NCBI RefSeq assembly: GCF_035046485.1
Contig: NC_085137.1
Span: forward strand, 129,019,703 to 129,083,702
Length of the DNA: 64,000 nucleotides
Direction: 5' to 3'
DNA from: Aedes albopictus
Lineage: Eukaryota > Arthropoda > Insecta > Diptera > Culicidae
The notes beneath the pieces are model-generated. The model saw nothing but the letters and a program-made list of their open reading frames with translations, was not told where the DNA came from and did not search any database. This document shows positions 12,059-21,665 of this stretch, piece by piece. Each line of letters opens with the position of its first letter. Position 1 is the first letter of the stretch. The translations under genes were made by a program, and so were the position numbers.

Positions 12059-13117
12059 ATGTTCATCCATAACAATCAATCAGAAACTTTTTGTTTTTTT
12101 ACCTTTATTACCAGGAACGTTTGCTTCGAAATACGTATCAAATCGAATCATCACCCGATTCGGCTCAATTTCCCCCAATTAAAGCTGTCTCATTGAATTT
12201 CACGATTCAATTGTCGCCGTCGCATTCCCCATACGGTACACGTGACGGAATGTGGACCAAATCGATGGAATGTCACCCACCTGATGACTGATCTCCTTCG
12301 GGACCCATCAAAACCGTGTGTTTGTTACTTTTGTGGTTCTCCAGGGAACTGGCACCTTTGTAGTCTCGTCAGGTTTAGTCTTGGGGGGAAAACGCTCAAC
12401 CAACGGAATTCAGCATTCGACTCTCCGATGAAGTTATTTCCATCGTCTCGCATTGCACCGGGAAAAAATGTCGTCCAATTAGATCGGTGGAACCTGTTCC
12501 ACTTCGATCCGAAGGGGGGGGAAATTGAATTATGCCAATCTGGTAGCAACTACAATGTTTCTCAGCCATCATAAAGGTTCAATCAGGGGCCGAGGTTTTT
12601 CAACTATTTCAATGATTTGCAAACAACCACTCAGCGTTCATGATTCATAAAAATCAGAGCTTTACTGCGCGCTCATGGGCAGGGTTCGCCTCTTATGGTT
12701 GCGTTGCTATCTCTCTGGCGGAGTGCGGCAGTTCTGTTTGCCGGATTGTCGTAATCATCGCTGCGGTAGGCAATTTAAAGTGTAATAAATTACGGTTCAT
12801 TAATAATTGTGTCCAATAAATCCAGTCCACTAGCACACGGATGATGATGGTTGCGGGGCAGCAGATGCCAGAGAGGAAACCATCAACAGTCTCTCAGATC
12901 CGTTTGCTTTGGTTGTTGGAGGTTGAATGGTTTGACCACCAAAGAGACACATGCGCGCAAACACGACGGACGATGACGCGGGAGCTTCTGACCGGGTGAC
13001 TCCCTCTGTGTCTTGTCGATGAATTACATGGTGCTACAATGTTCATTTCATTTATTTAATGTTACATCAAATTTAAAATAAAACTGAAACATCAATATTT
13101 GTCCATAATACACGGTT
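12059..13117. other. No recognisable feature
   Basis: Apparently non-repetitive sequence. A forward frame of 110 codons (12242-12574) contains several Cys and Trp residues but no recognisable domain. A reverse frame overlaps it. Confidence 0.35.
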
Positions 13118-13124
13118 CGTGGCT

Positions 13125-13540
13125 GCCGCTCACGCCCAACGCTCGCTAAGTCACGCTACACTTGGTCTGCCCATCGTGCTCTCTGCGCTCCACGCCTTCT
13201 TGTGCCAACCGGATCAGTTGCAAACACCAGCTTTGCAGGGTTGTTGTCCGGCATTCTTGCAACATGCCCTGCCCATCGTATCCTTCCGGCTTTGGCCACC
13301 TTCTGGATGCTGGGTTCGCCGTAAAGTGCAGCAAGCTCGTGGTTCATCCTTCTCCGTCACACACCGTTCTCCTGCACAACGCCGAAGATCGTTCTTAGCA
13401 CGCGTCGCTCGAAAACTCCGAGTGCTTGTAGGTCCTCATCGAGCATGGTCCATGTCTCGTGTCCGTAGAGGATCACCGGTCTTATTAGCGTTTTGTACAT
13501 GGTGCATTTGGTGCGTGGGTGAATCTTTTTCGACCGCAGT
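13125..13540 (-). pseudogene. RTE-type retrotransposon, C-terminal fragment
   Basis: Read on the reverse strand in two frames, this gives the post-RT region of an RTE-clade LINE: KKIHPRTKCTMYKTLIRP, YGHETWTM, then MNHELAALYGEPSIQK, RWAGHVARMPDNNPAK and RRRGAQRARW. The same subfamily occurs on the forward strand at 34.6-35.1 kb. The RT catalytic core is absent, and the switch of frame near 13350 shows it is broken. The 94-codon frame at 13357-13641 runs past the element into flanking DNA. Confidence 0.85.
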
Positions 13541-13940
13541 TGCCATTGGCTTCGGTTCGTGTTTTTCTGTTGCTGATTTTCCGTTGAAATGTTTTTACGG
13601 CTGGCTCGTAAGGTCAGACATTCCGGAAAACCATAGTGCACAGTGGAGCTTAGAGTCCTTCCCTAGCACTCGAACGTTAATCAGCTGCTACTAACATGGG
13701 GATCATACGCTGGCTGTTGTGAGCCGCTTCTCCTGGAGAACAGGCGCCCAGGTTTTCAGAAGCAAACTCCCGTTCCCTGTCAGCCTACGACCAAAGCTTG
13801 TTACCGTTTCGGGTACGGTACTTTACCCTATAGGTATATACTGTTCGTTATGAATTATTGTCCCAAAGTATATTGTATACAATATTATATGAAAGAAACT
13901 TTGTTATTGTAACTGTAGCTAAAATGTTAGGCCCACTCCC
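13541..13940. other. Unidentified sequence upstream of the LOA target copy
   Basis: No coding motif. It is probably continuous with 18996 onward, since the LOA element appears to have inserted between them. The 191-codon forward frame at 13119-13694 is the antisense shadow of the RTE fragment plus this flank. Confidence 0.4.
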
Positions 13941-14046
13941 TAAGTTCAACTGTGAATTTGAAAAGGACATTAAAATATAACACACACTACACATACAAAG
14001 AAGTGGGAGGATCATTTGGATAATGGATCAACGATTGGAAGGATTG
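13941..14046. repeat. 106-bp direct repeat, left copy
   Basis: It starts TAAGTTCAACTGTGAATT and ends GATTGGAAGGATTG. It is repeated without visible change at 18890-18995, exactly 4949 bases downstream. The two copies bracket the LOA-type element, so they look like an unusually long target-site duplication or a duplication made during insertion. Confidence 0.9.
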
Positions 14047-14560
14047 TCGGCTTTTCGGGCCCGTATGAAGTTGATCACCAATATTAACTTCTTTTCCCGA
14101 TCAGCCTAGATAGCTGTGTAGTGTCGGTAGCGGTTAGTTCAACTGGCTAAGAATAGCACTACGGACCGCCTGTTCCAGTGGTAGGAATCCACTAATCAGG
14201 TGACCCCTAATTCATGGTGTTATGCGGCTTTACGCTTACCGTGCCTAGGAATGAATGGTTAGGGGGGTCTTATAAAAACCTAATCGCAAACGGAGCCTGT
14301 GTAGTACCAGGGCACCCTCCACAGTATTTGCCCTTACTGTGCTAACCGGAGCAATAGCGCGGTGGACCTTGTGTTTCTCCGAGACAATCAGCTGCCCTAA
14401 ATTCTAAAAACAATACGCGCACACTTGTCGTTCGTAGGCCGCGAGAGTGCGGGAGATTGGCATCTAAGAGCCGAAAGAGAGATAAAGTTGTGAAAGACGG
14501 ACCCGGTTTAGGGTGGTGCTTCGAATCCAGTTTGACTTTCTATTTTGCAGAGTTGTAACT

Positions 14561-14634
14561 TGTTCTGTAGCTTAGTTGGTTAAAGCGCCGGACTAGCGAT
14601 AACGGAGTCGTGGGTTCGAATCCCACCAAAACAA
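14561..14634 (+). other. tRNA-like Pol III module in the LOA leader
   Basis: It folds as a tRNA: acceptor TGTTCTG with CAAAACA (one mismatch), D stem GCTT/AAGC with loop AGTTGGTTA, and T arm GTGGG-TTCGAAT-CCCAC. The A box TAGCTTAGTTGG and B box GGTTCGAATCC match consensus well. The anticodon arm is poor: with a standard 7-base loop the anticodon would be AGC, but three of five stem pairs fail. I call it a pseudo-tRNA or promoter module, not a working tRNA gene. Confidence 0.7.
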
Positions 14635-14641
14635 GTGGTAA

Positions 14642-14647
14642 TTTTTT
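14642..14647 (+). terminator. Pol III-type T6 terminator
   Basis: Six T residues start eight bases after the tRNA-like discriminator position, where a Pol III gene would end. Confidence 0.6.
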
Positions 14648-14929
14648 CACAAATTTATCTCTCAATTTGCCAATTAAACGTACTTTGCCTAAAAATACTT
14701 CAAGTTTTTACGTCAATCAGCTGCCCTTCTTCAATCTCATACTTGAGGCTGAATAAGGGCGGGATTATGAAGATGTTATTAATTAGTTTAGATTTTCACC
14801 TATATGGTTTCGCATTATGCGTTTTACACAGTGTATTCTGTGCATCCTCGCCTTTGGCGCACTCAAATCGATACCGATCTGGCTTTCTTGTTGCTGTTCT
14901 TTTTTGTGCTGTGATTGTTAAGAGTTTAA

Positions 14930-15056
14930 TCTTGCCTAGTTTGGGTAGTGGCTACGGTTAGGATAGCTCAGATCAATCTTCAGCACAAAAGAACAGCAAC
15001 GATCAATCTTTGTAGACTTATGCAAAATGGTACAGCCCAAGTGGCGTTAGTCCAAG
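14930..15056 (+). pseudogene. N-terminal piece of LOA ORF2 in another frame
   Basis: After a TAA at 14927-14929 this frame reads through IAQINLQHKR and QVALVQE, the usual start of the apurinic-type endonuclease domain, then hits a stop. The following frame resumes with RKGNFYLGN near 15063. A small deletion near 15057-15060, within the expected VQEPYF motif, shifts the frame. The real ORF2 start therefore lies here, not at the GTG at 15093. Confidence 0.75.
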
Positions 15057-15092
15057 AACTTTCGTAAGGGGAATTTCTATTTAGGAAACCTT

Positions 15093-18000
15093 GTGAATCC
15101 GGTGTTTGCTACTTTCAGTAAAAATGAAATGGCAAACTCACGTGTCATGCCTCGAGCATGTGTGCTTGTCAACAACGCAATCCTTGCTACACTCATCTCT
15201 GAACTTACTACCAGAGATGTATGTGCTATCACAATAGATGTATCTGTTGGAAACCTCAACAGGAAATACGTTTATTGTTCGGTTTATTTACCGCATGATG
15301 AACCATTCCCTACGGATGCTTTCAAACAAGTCATTGCATACTGCACTTCAAAAGGCCTTCCGCTAATTGTTGGTAGTGATGCTAATGCTCACCATATAAT
15401 CTGGGGCAGCTCAGACATCAATTGGAGAGGCTCCAGTTTGATGGAATACTTAAGTAGTACAGATCTTGGATTACTTAACATAGGCAACCGCCCAACCTTC
15501 ATGGTATCTGGTAGAGAGGAAGTGTTAGACATAACGCTTTGCTCTAGCAGAATTAGTCATGAGCTGACCAATTGGCATGTGTCAGATGAAGAATCTTTAT
15601 CTGACCATCGTTACATCTTGTTTGAACATGTGAATGTTACTTCGCAAACTTTGCGTTTCAGGAATCCCCGGTCAACCAACTGGGATCTCTTTACCGATCT
15701 GGTTGCAGCCAAATTTCATGGATACTCACCATCAATTGACACTCCAAGTGATTTAGATGATGCCGTTGATACTACAACGGCCTTCATCATGGAAGCTTTT
15801 GAAGAAGCCTGCCCTCTGCGGTCTGTGAAGACCACAAGAGGAACCCCTTGGTGGAACTCCGATCTGGCGAAGCTCAGGAAACAATGTGAAAAGAGTTGGA
15901 ACAGACGACGTTCGGCTGGATCGGAGGCTTTCAGGTCGGCTCGCAAGGCCTACCAGAAAGCTCTTCGGTCTGCTGAACGATCCGGCTGGAAAAACCTTTG
16001 TACAAATGTTTCCAGTCTGAGTGAAGCCAGTCGATTGAACAAAATCCTTGCAAAATCTAAGGATTTTCAAGTGAACGAACTTCGTTTGCCAAATGGTGAT
16101 TTCACTTCCTCTGATGAGGAAGTTTTAGAATGTTTATTCAGTACACACTTCCCCGGATGTGTGGATATTACATCTTCGGATAAACCTGATGTCTTTTCTT
16201 GTAGTTATGATTCTTTAGCTTCGGCTCGGAGTATCATAACTTTGGAATCGATTGAATGGGCACTTAATAGCTTTGCTCCTTTCAAATCTCCTGGGGCAGA
16301 TGGGATTTACCCTATTTTGCTTCAGAAGGGATTTGATCATTTCAAACATGTTTTGAAACAACTACTTGTTTGCAGTTTTGCTACAGGGTATATTCCCAAA
16401 TCCTGGCGGGATATTACTGTGAAGTTTATTCCGAAAGTGGGTCGCGCGTCGTATGAAGAAGCAAAGAGTTTCAGACCTATCAGTTTGACCTCTTTTCTTC
16501 TGAAATGCTTAGAACGCATAGTCGATCATCACATCCGTGATGTTCATCTGGCCAATGTGCCTCTTCATGTGAACCAACATGCTTACCAATCTGGAAAGTC
16601 CACTGTGACTCTTTTACACAAAGTTGTTTACGATATCGAGAAGGCATTCGCTCAAAAGCAATCCTGCTTGGGTGTTTTCTTAGATATCGAGGGTGCCTTT
16701 GACAACGTGCCTTTCGATGCCATATTGGAAGCCGCACGGGGTCATGGTATATCTCCAATGATTTCCAATTGGATTCACCAAATGCTCAAAAACCGACATC
16801 TTTTCTCGACATTGCGTCAAGCGGCGATTAGGAAATTGAGTGTTTGTGGATGCCCCCAAGGGGGAGTCTTATCACCACTTTTATGGAATCTCGTAGCAGA
16901 TACGCTATTGAGGCAACTCAATAATAGCGGTTTTCCTACTTATGGTTTTGCCGACGACTACCTAACATTGTTAGTCGGTATGTGCATCAGCACCCTTTTC
17001 GACCTGATGCAAAACGCTCTTCAGGTAGTTGAGGGTTGGTGTCGCCAATATGGCCTTCCGGTTAATCCGAGTAAAACATCTATTGTTCTTTTCACGGAAA
17101 AGCGAAACCGTATTGGTGTTCGAACTTTACGTCTCTTTGATTCTGAAATCAATGTGACTGAACAGGTAAAGTACGTTGGAGTCATTCTTGATTCCAAGCT
17201 TTCCTGGACACCTCATGTTGAGTTCAGAATCAAGAAAGCTTGTATGGCCTTCGGGCAATGCCGGCGAACCTTTGGTACAACTTGGGGTCTAAAACCCAAG
17301 TATATCAAATGGATCTACACAGCTGTTGTTCGGCCAATATTGGCCTATGGATGTCTTGTGTGGTGGCAAAAGGGCGAAGTGAGAACGGTCCAATCAAAGT
17401 TAGGCCATCTCCAAAGGATGTGCTTAATGGCGATGTCTGGAGCGTTCTCTTCAACTCCCACGGCAGCGCTCGAAGTTCTCTTTGACGTTGCCCCACTACA
17501 CATTCATCTCAAACAAGAAGCACTTTCTTGCACTTACCGCCTATGGGTACTCGGTTTACTAGAGGAAACTCCTGTGAACCGCAGTTCAACACACACCTCG
17601 TTGTTTCCACTTTTGGTGAATTGGGACAAAGTTGTCCTTGCTCCAAGTGATCTTACAATTGCTTGTAATTTTCCATATAGGACATTTTCCACGAAATTCC
17701 CTTCCCGGGAAGAGTGGACATCTGGTTATCTGGAGAGAAGTATTTCAGACGGCATCGTATGCTACACTGATGGCTCCCTTCTCGAAGGTCGAGCAGGTGC
17801 TGGTGTCTATTCTCGTGAGCTAAGGCTGTATCAGTCTTATTCACTTGGCAGACACTGCACCGTTTTTCAGGCCGAAATCTTTGCTCTTATGTGCGGAGTG
17901 CAATCAGCACTTCAGCAGCACGTAATGGGCAAAGTAATATACTTCTGTTCAGATAGCCAGGCTGCTATTAAAGCACTTGCTTCGGCCAACTCCAGGTCGA

Positions 18001-18587
18001 AGATAGTTATCGCTTGTCGAACTCAAATTGAGGAGCTGAATTCAGCAAACGCTGTTCACCTTGTATGGGTACCTGGCCATTCTTCCATCGCTGGAAATGA
18101 ATTGGCTGATGAGTTAGCTCGCACTGGAGCATCACATGACTTCATTGGCCCTGAGCCAGCTATTCCGGTATCCAAGTGTTGGGTGAAGCTTCAGATTGAC
18201 ACCTGGGCTGCCACTCAGCACAAACAATACTGGAATAGTTTGGAGTCATGTCGTCAAACAAAATTGTATTGTACTGAGCCATCTCTAGGGGTGGCAAAGT
18301 ATCTAACAAATCTGTCAAAGCAGAATTGCAGCATGCTGGTCAAAGCATTGACTGACCACTGCCGACTCAGTTATCACATGGCGAATATTCAGCAAGCTGA
18401 TTCATTTGCATGTGATAGCTGTGAATCCGATTATGGAACTTCGTATCATTTGATATGTAACTGTCCAGTTTTCGCGCAACTGCGTTTCCGAGTATTCGGT
18501 AAACACTTATTAAGTGAAACTGACTTCAGAAACCTGAATCTTCAGGATATTCTGTTGTTCTTAACCCGCTGTGGTAAAGAGCTATAG
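15093..18587 (+). CDS. LOA ORF2: endonuclease, reverse transcriptase, RNase H
   Basis: This is 1164 codons without a stop, counted from a GTG at 15093. In truth the frame enters from about 15060. The endonuclease shows GSDANAHH (94-101), LDIT (145-148) and SLSDHR (168-173). The RT shows motif A LDIEGAFD (D531), CPQGGVLSPL and FADD (619-622). RNase H carries all four acidic residues: D893 (YTDGS), E928 (QAEIFA), D954 (SDSQAA) and D1006 (NELADELA). A C-terminal CX2CX8HX4C cluster (CDSC...HLICNC) follows. The protein nicks target DNA, copies the element RNA by target-primed reverse transcription and removes RNA from the hybrid. All visible catalytic residues are intact, but the N-terminal frameshift probably disables this copy. 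TAG stop at 18585-18587. Confidence 0.9.
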   Translation: MNPVFATFSKNEMANSRVMPRACVLVNNAILATLISELTTRDVCAITIDVSVGNLNRKYVYCSVYLPHDEPFPTDAFKQVIAYCTSKGLPLIVGSDANAHHIIWGSSDINWRGSSLMEYLSSTDLGLLNIGNRPTFMVSGREEVLDITLCSSRISHELTNWHVSDEESLSDHRYILFEHVNVTSQTLRFRNPRSTNWDLFTDLVAAKFHGYSPSIDTPSDLDDAVDTTTAFIMEAFEEACPLRSVKTTRGTPWWNSDLAKLRKQCEKSWNRRRSAGSEAFRSARKAYQKALRSAERSGWKNLCTNVSSLSEASRLNKILAKSKDFQVNELRLPNGDFTSSDEEVLECLFSTHFPGCVDITSSDKPDVFSCSYDSLASARSIITLESIEWALNSFAPFKSPGADGIYPILLQKGFDHFKHVLKQLLVCSFATGYIPKSWRDITVKFIPKVGRASYEEAKSFRPISLTSFLLKCLERIVDHHIRDVHLANVPLHVNQHAYQSGKSTVTLLHKVVYDIEKAFAQKQSCLGVFLDIEGAFDNVPFDAILEAARGHGISPMISNWIHQMLKNRHLFSTLRQAAIRKLSVCGCPQGGVLSPLLWNLVADTLLRQLNNSGFPTYGFADDYLTLLVGMCISTLFDLMQNALQVVEGWCRQYGLPVNPSKTSIVLFTEKRNRIGVRTLRLFDSEINVTEQVKYVGVILDSKLSWTPHVEFRIKKACMAFGQCRRTFGTTWGLKPKYIKWIYTAVVRPILAYGCLVWWQKGEVRTVQSKLGHLQRMCLMAMSGAFSSTPTAALEVLFDVAPLHIHLKQEALSCTYRLWVLGLLEETPVNRSSTHTSLFPLLVNWDKVVLAPSDLTIACNFPYRTFSTKFPSREEWTSGYLERSISDGIVCYTDGSLLEGRAGAGVYSRELRLYQSYSLGRHCTVFQAEIFALMCGVQSALQQHVMGKVIYFCSDSQAAIKALASANSRSKIVIACRTQIEELNSANAVHLVWVPGHSSIAGNELADELARTGASHDFIGPEPAIPVSKCWVKLQIDTWAATQHKQYWNSLESCRQTKLYCTEPSLGVAKYLTNLSKQNCSMLVKALTDHCRLSYHMANIQQADSFACDSCESDYGTSYHLICNCPVFAQLRFRVFGKHLLSETDFRNLNLQDILLFLTRCGKEL

Positions 18588-18603
18588 GCTCTCTTTACGC
18601 TTT

Positions 18604-18715
18604 ATGCATTATCACAGTGCCCTTCTCAGGGCGCTGTTCGAACCCATTGTGGCACGCTTATGCGTTATTACAGTGTCCTTTTCAGGACGCTATGTGAACC
18701 CATTGTGGTACGCTT
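18604..18715 (+). repeat. Two 56-bp repeats with covarying stem-loops, LOA 3' UTR
   Basis: Units at 18604-18659 and 18660-18715 each contain a stem-loop: CAGTGCCC/GGGCGCTG around TTCTCA (18615-18636) and CAGTGTCC/GGACGCTA around TTTTCA (18671-18692). One pair changes from C-G to T-A on both arms, a compensatory change. In non-LTR elements such 3' structures can be recognised by the element's own RT. That role is inferred here. Confidence 0.8.
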
Positions 18716-18889
18716 TTGCGAGTATGACGATCCTATTCCCTTACCTGTCCTTTCCCATGTCCTATCCTTTTTCCTTCCCTTCTCCGTCAGGTAAATGATG
18801 AATAGGCTCGTGTTCATGGCGATGGCACAAATTTCCCGAATGGAGGAGAACGTGCCTCTAGAGCCGACCTACTGATACCTGATACCTGA

Positions 18890-18995
18890 TAAGTTCAACT
18901 GTGAATTTGAAAAGGACATTAAAATATAACACACACTACACATACAAAGAAGTGGGAGGATCATTTGGATAATGGATCAACGATTGGAAGGATTG
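18890..18995. repeat. 106-bp direct repeat, right copy
   Basis: Same sequence as 13941-14046. It directly follows the tandem CTGATACCTGAT end of the LOA element and continues into 18996 onward, which is probably the original continuation of the target. Confidence 0.9.
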
Positions 18996-19900
18996 AACGG
19001 AGGGATCACGGAGAGAAGAATGGAGTCTGGGAACCCAGAAGGGGAGGTAAAGAATTGGGTATACCATGAGGAAAATGGGAGCAGGTCGGTCTTTTCCACT
19101 CGAGATTCAGAGCAATCAAGACATTCTTTGAAAATTATCATAGTTACCAATTGTGTGGCAAGTCAAGAGACCACAGTGAATATTAGTGGTCGAAACTGTG
19201 GAGAAGTGTTGTATCTTCGCCTGGAAACTCTAAAGAGTCAGGTACTCTAACCTCTGAGAAATAAAGTGTCATTCGTGTACTTTAAAAGCTCCCCAAATCC
19301 CTTTAGGACCGTTTAGCGTCGCCATGCCTGCCTGCCGGTACGAGGATACCCGGTGAAGCACGTGGAGAGCCATTTCTACGGCCAGGTATCCGCAAACCCT
19401 GAGCTACTTCCTCCGTGAAAGCTACACCCAACACCGAGATAGGAAGCCCGTTCCGCGAGCACGTACTGCAAGCTCGCACCCGGATCAAGCCATCCCACCT
19501 GTGACGACGAGTGGCCTTCCTGCAGCTAGCACCCGTTGCGCAGAGCGATACTCCTCGCAATAACAAGTTCCAACCGGGGTCGGTTACCCCATCTTCCCTA
19601 AGGTTGCTCACAGCCTGGCAGGTTCCACGCGGACGTAGGGATAGGAGTTGCTAGGCAGAGGCTAGTGATCTCAATGAGATCTTTATTACGTGAATTATCC
19701 AGTCTTTATCGTTCCGGTACTACAATATCTTTTATGCAATTCAGTATCAGAATTTCAGTTTTATGTACATGTAAACTAGAGCTGGTATACATTCCTGATC
19801 AGCACTGATCGGCTCTGAACATGATACCCATGAAGGTTCGCGTCAACCAGTTCATAGCCTTCCTGCGTGCAAAGACAATCACGAGATCATAAAAGCGACT
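18996..19900. other. Unidentified, repeat-like sequence
   Basis: It contains a polyadenylation-like AATAAAG near 19260 and a GC-rich block at 19300-19660. A 102-codon reverse frame there (19303-19611) is rich in Arg, Gly and Cys, and I recognise no domain. A 92-codon forward frame begins inside the 106-bp repeat. The GC-rich block could be the end of another retroelement, but I cannot assign it. Confidence 0.35.
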
Positions 19901-19989
19901 ACTTACTACAGATGGAAATATCGGATTCAAGGTGGGACCCAACAACATGGATGGAGAAAACAACAAAAACAGCGCAGAATTGATTAGGT

Positions 19990-20304
19990 ATCCGCCTCAG
20001 GAAACACGGCTAGCAGACCAGCAGCAAGAAGTGGTCTCTTGCAGCGATGCGTGATACACGATCATAACCAAAGTGCACAACAAGAGCAAAACCAACCGCA
20101 GCAACTTGTGGCCCAGGGGCAACAGCAGCATCAAGGAATGCAGCAACAGTAGTTCCAACAGCAGCCAAAGGTGCTAGCGGCGAATAACTGGGCAGAAGAG
20201 CTCCACGAATTTGTTGACAAGAATGACAGTGTGCACAAGGGCATCAAGGTGTTCGTTTCATAGAACCGAAGATCTCTCGGATCAGCCGTTATACAGTGGA
20301 GAGT
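19990..20304 (+). pseudogene. R1-type ORF1 (gag-like) fragment
   Basis: A Gln-rich stretch (QQLVAQGQQQHQGMQQQ) is followed by LAANNWAEELHEFVDKND, typical of the N-terminal half of R1-type ORF1 proteins. The frame is broken by stops. It is collinear with R1 pieces at 22860-24003 and 27839-29225 on the same strand and is interrupted at 20305 by a DNA element, so all pieces may come from one copy. Confidence 0.55.
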
Positions 20305-20395
20305 AGGTTGTCCCAAAATTGCACATGGTCGAAAAGCTTGGGGGCTCACCCTGCAAATGATAGCTGAGGGTGTTAGAAACAAACTTTTGTATGAC

Positions 20396-20936
20396 GGCAA
20401 CTTTCTGAAATGACGTTTAGAGGTCGCCCCGGTGAGATTTTTGAAAAATGGCTATTTTTCTTAATAAATTTCATACAAATATTTTTTACCGTACAAAAAC
20501 TGGCAATACCCACTATTTTTATATTTTTTACAGCTTGATATGGATCCAAACTACTTGGGAAAAATAATTAACGACATGTTTTGCAGGTAACTTTTTGATA
20601 CTGAATTTTTGAATTTACTAAAATTTGTCATTTTTTGATATACTGTGCATTTTACCCATCATAAAAAGTATCTGAACCTAATGCTAAATTAAAACAATTT
20701 CCATAAAAAAATAGAAAATTTAATTAGGAAAAACTTTGCCGAAGACAGCATGGCGTTTGTTCTATCCGTTATAAAGTTATTCATCATTTACTATTTGGTG
20801 AAATTTGAATTTTTCCCAAGAAGTGTGGTTCCATATCAAGCTGTAAAAAATATTTGTATGAAATTTATTAAGAAAAATGGCCATTTTTCAAAAATCTCGC
20901 CGGGGCGACCTCTAAACGTCATTTCTGAAAGTTGCC
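20396..20936. mobile_element. Nested inverted-repeat MITE
   Basis: GGCAACTTTCTGAAATGACG at 20396 is mirrored near 20917-20936, and the inverted similarity runs about 100 bases inward. The opposite arm of the host element (22740-22780) carries the same flank without this 540-bp insert, which shows it came later. The exact ends are blurred because the host itself contains GGCAAC. Confidence 0.65.
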
Positions 20937-20961
20937 CACGGTGCTTCATTTACCGTTATTA

Positions 20962-21665
20962 TAAAAAAAAAATAGACCATCAAAACCTGAAACGCCATTC
21001 TCTTTCTTCATCATTCCTACACCTCTGGGCAAATTTTTAAAAAAATCGTTAGACGAAATTTTGAGTTACGCCCTTTTAAAGGGCCTAACCCCTAAAAAAT
21101 CAGAGTTTCTATAGAAAAACATCATATTTCGTAACAGAAGCATGTTTCTGCCATCAAAATTTGAAACGCCAATCTCTTTCTTAATCATTTCTACACCTCT
21201 GGACAAATTTTTAAAATAATCGTTAGGCGAACTTTTTAGTTACGCCCTTTTAAAGGGCCTAACCCCTAAAAAATGAGGGTTTCTATAGAAAAACATCATA
21301 TTTCATAACAGAAGCATGTTTCTGCCATCAAAATTGGATACGCCAATCTCTTTCTTTATCATTTCTGCACCTCTGGACGAATTTTTAAAATAATCGTTAG
21401 ACGAAATTTTGAGTTACGCCCTTTTAAAGGGCCTAACCCCTAAAAAATCTGAGTTTCTATAGAAAAACATCATATTTCATAACAGAAGCATGTTTCTGCC
21501 AACAAAATTTGAAACGCCAATCCCTTTTTTTATCATTCCTTCACCTCTGGATAAATTTTTGAAATAATCGTTAGCCGAAATTTTGAGTTACGCCCTTTTA
21601 AAGGGCCTAACTCCTAAAAAAAATTGGGGTTTCTATAGAATACCATCATATTTCATAACAGAAGT
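20962..21665 (+). repeat. 174-bp subterminal tandem repeats, left arm
   Basis: The word GAAACGCC (GATACGCC once) recurs at 20989, 21163, 21337 and 21511, spacing exactly 174. Each unit includes the palindromic word GCCCTTTTAAAGGGC and TTTCTATAGAAAAACATC. Unit-to-unit divergence is low. Confidence 0.92.

Larger units (their letters stand above)
14047..18889 (+). mobile_element. LOA-type non-LTR retrotransposon, nearly complete
   Basis: The 4843-bp element has a GC-richer 5' leader (14047-14929), an endonuclease-RT-RNase H frame (14930-18587 with one frameshift), and a 3' UTR with two 56-bp stem-loop repeats that ends in tandem TGATACC-type units (about 18871-18889). No separate gag-like ORF1 lies between leader and ORF2, so ORF1 seems deleted or was never present in this copy. 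The endonuclease motifs, CPQGGVLSPLLWNL RT motif and C-terminal RNase H place it in the LOA group, where the mosquito Lian elements belong. I infer the clade from motifs without alignment. Confidence 0.85.

Noticed and set aside
12242..12574. 110-codon forward frame with Cys and Trp residues as a zinc-binding protein
   Set aside because: Cys spacing fits no finger I know, and there is no corroborating context.
13119..13694. 191-codon forward frame as a gene
   Set aside because: It is the antisense shadow of a reverse-strand RTE fragment plus flank.
14561..14634. Functional tRNA-Ala (AGC)
   Set aside because: Three of five anticodon-stem pairs fail, the acceptor has a mismatch, and the sequence lies inside a retrotransposon leader.
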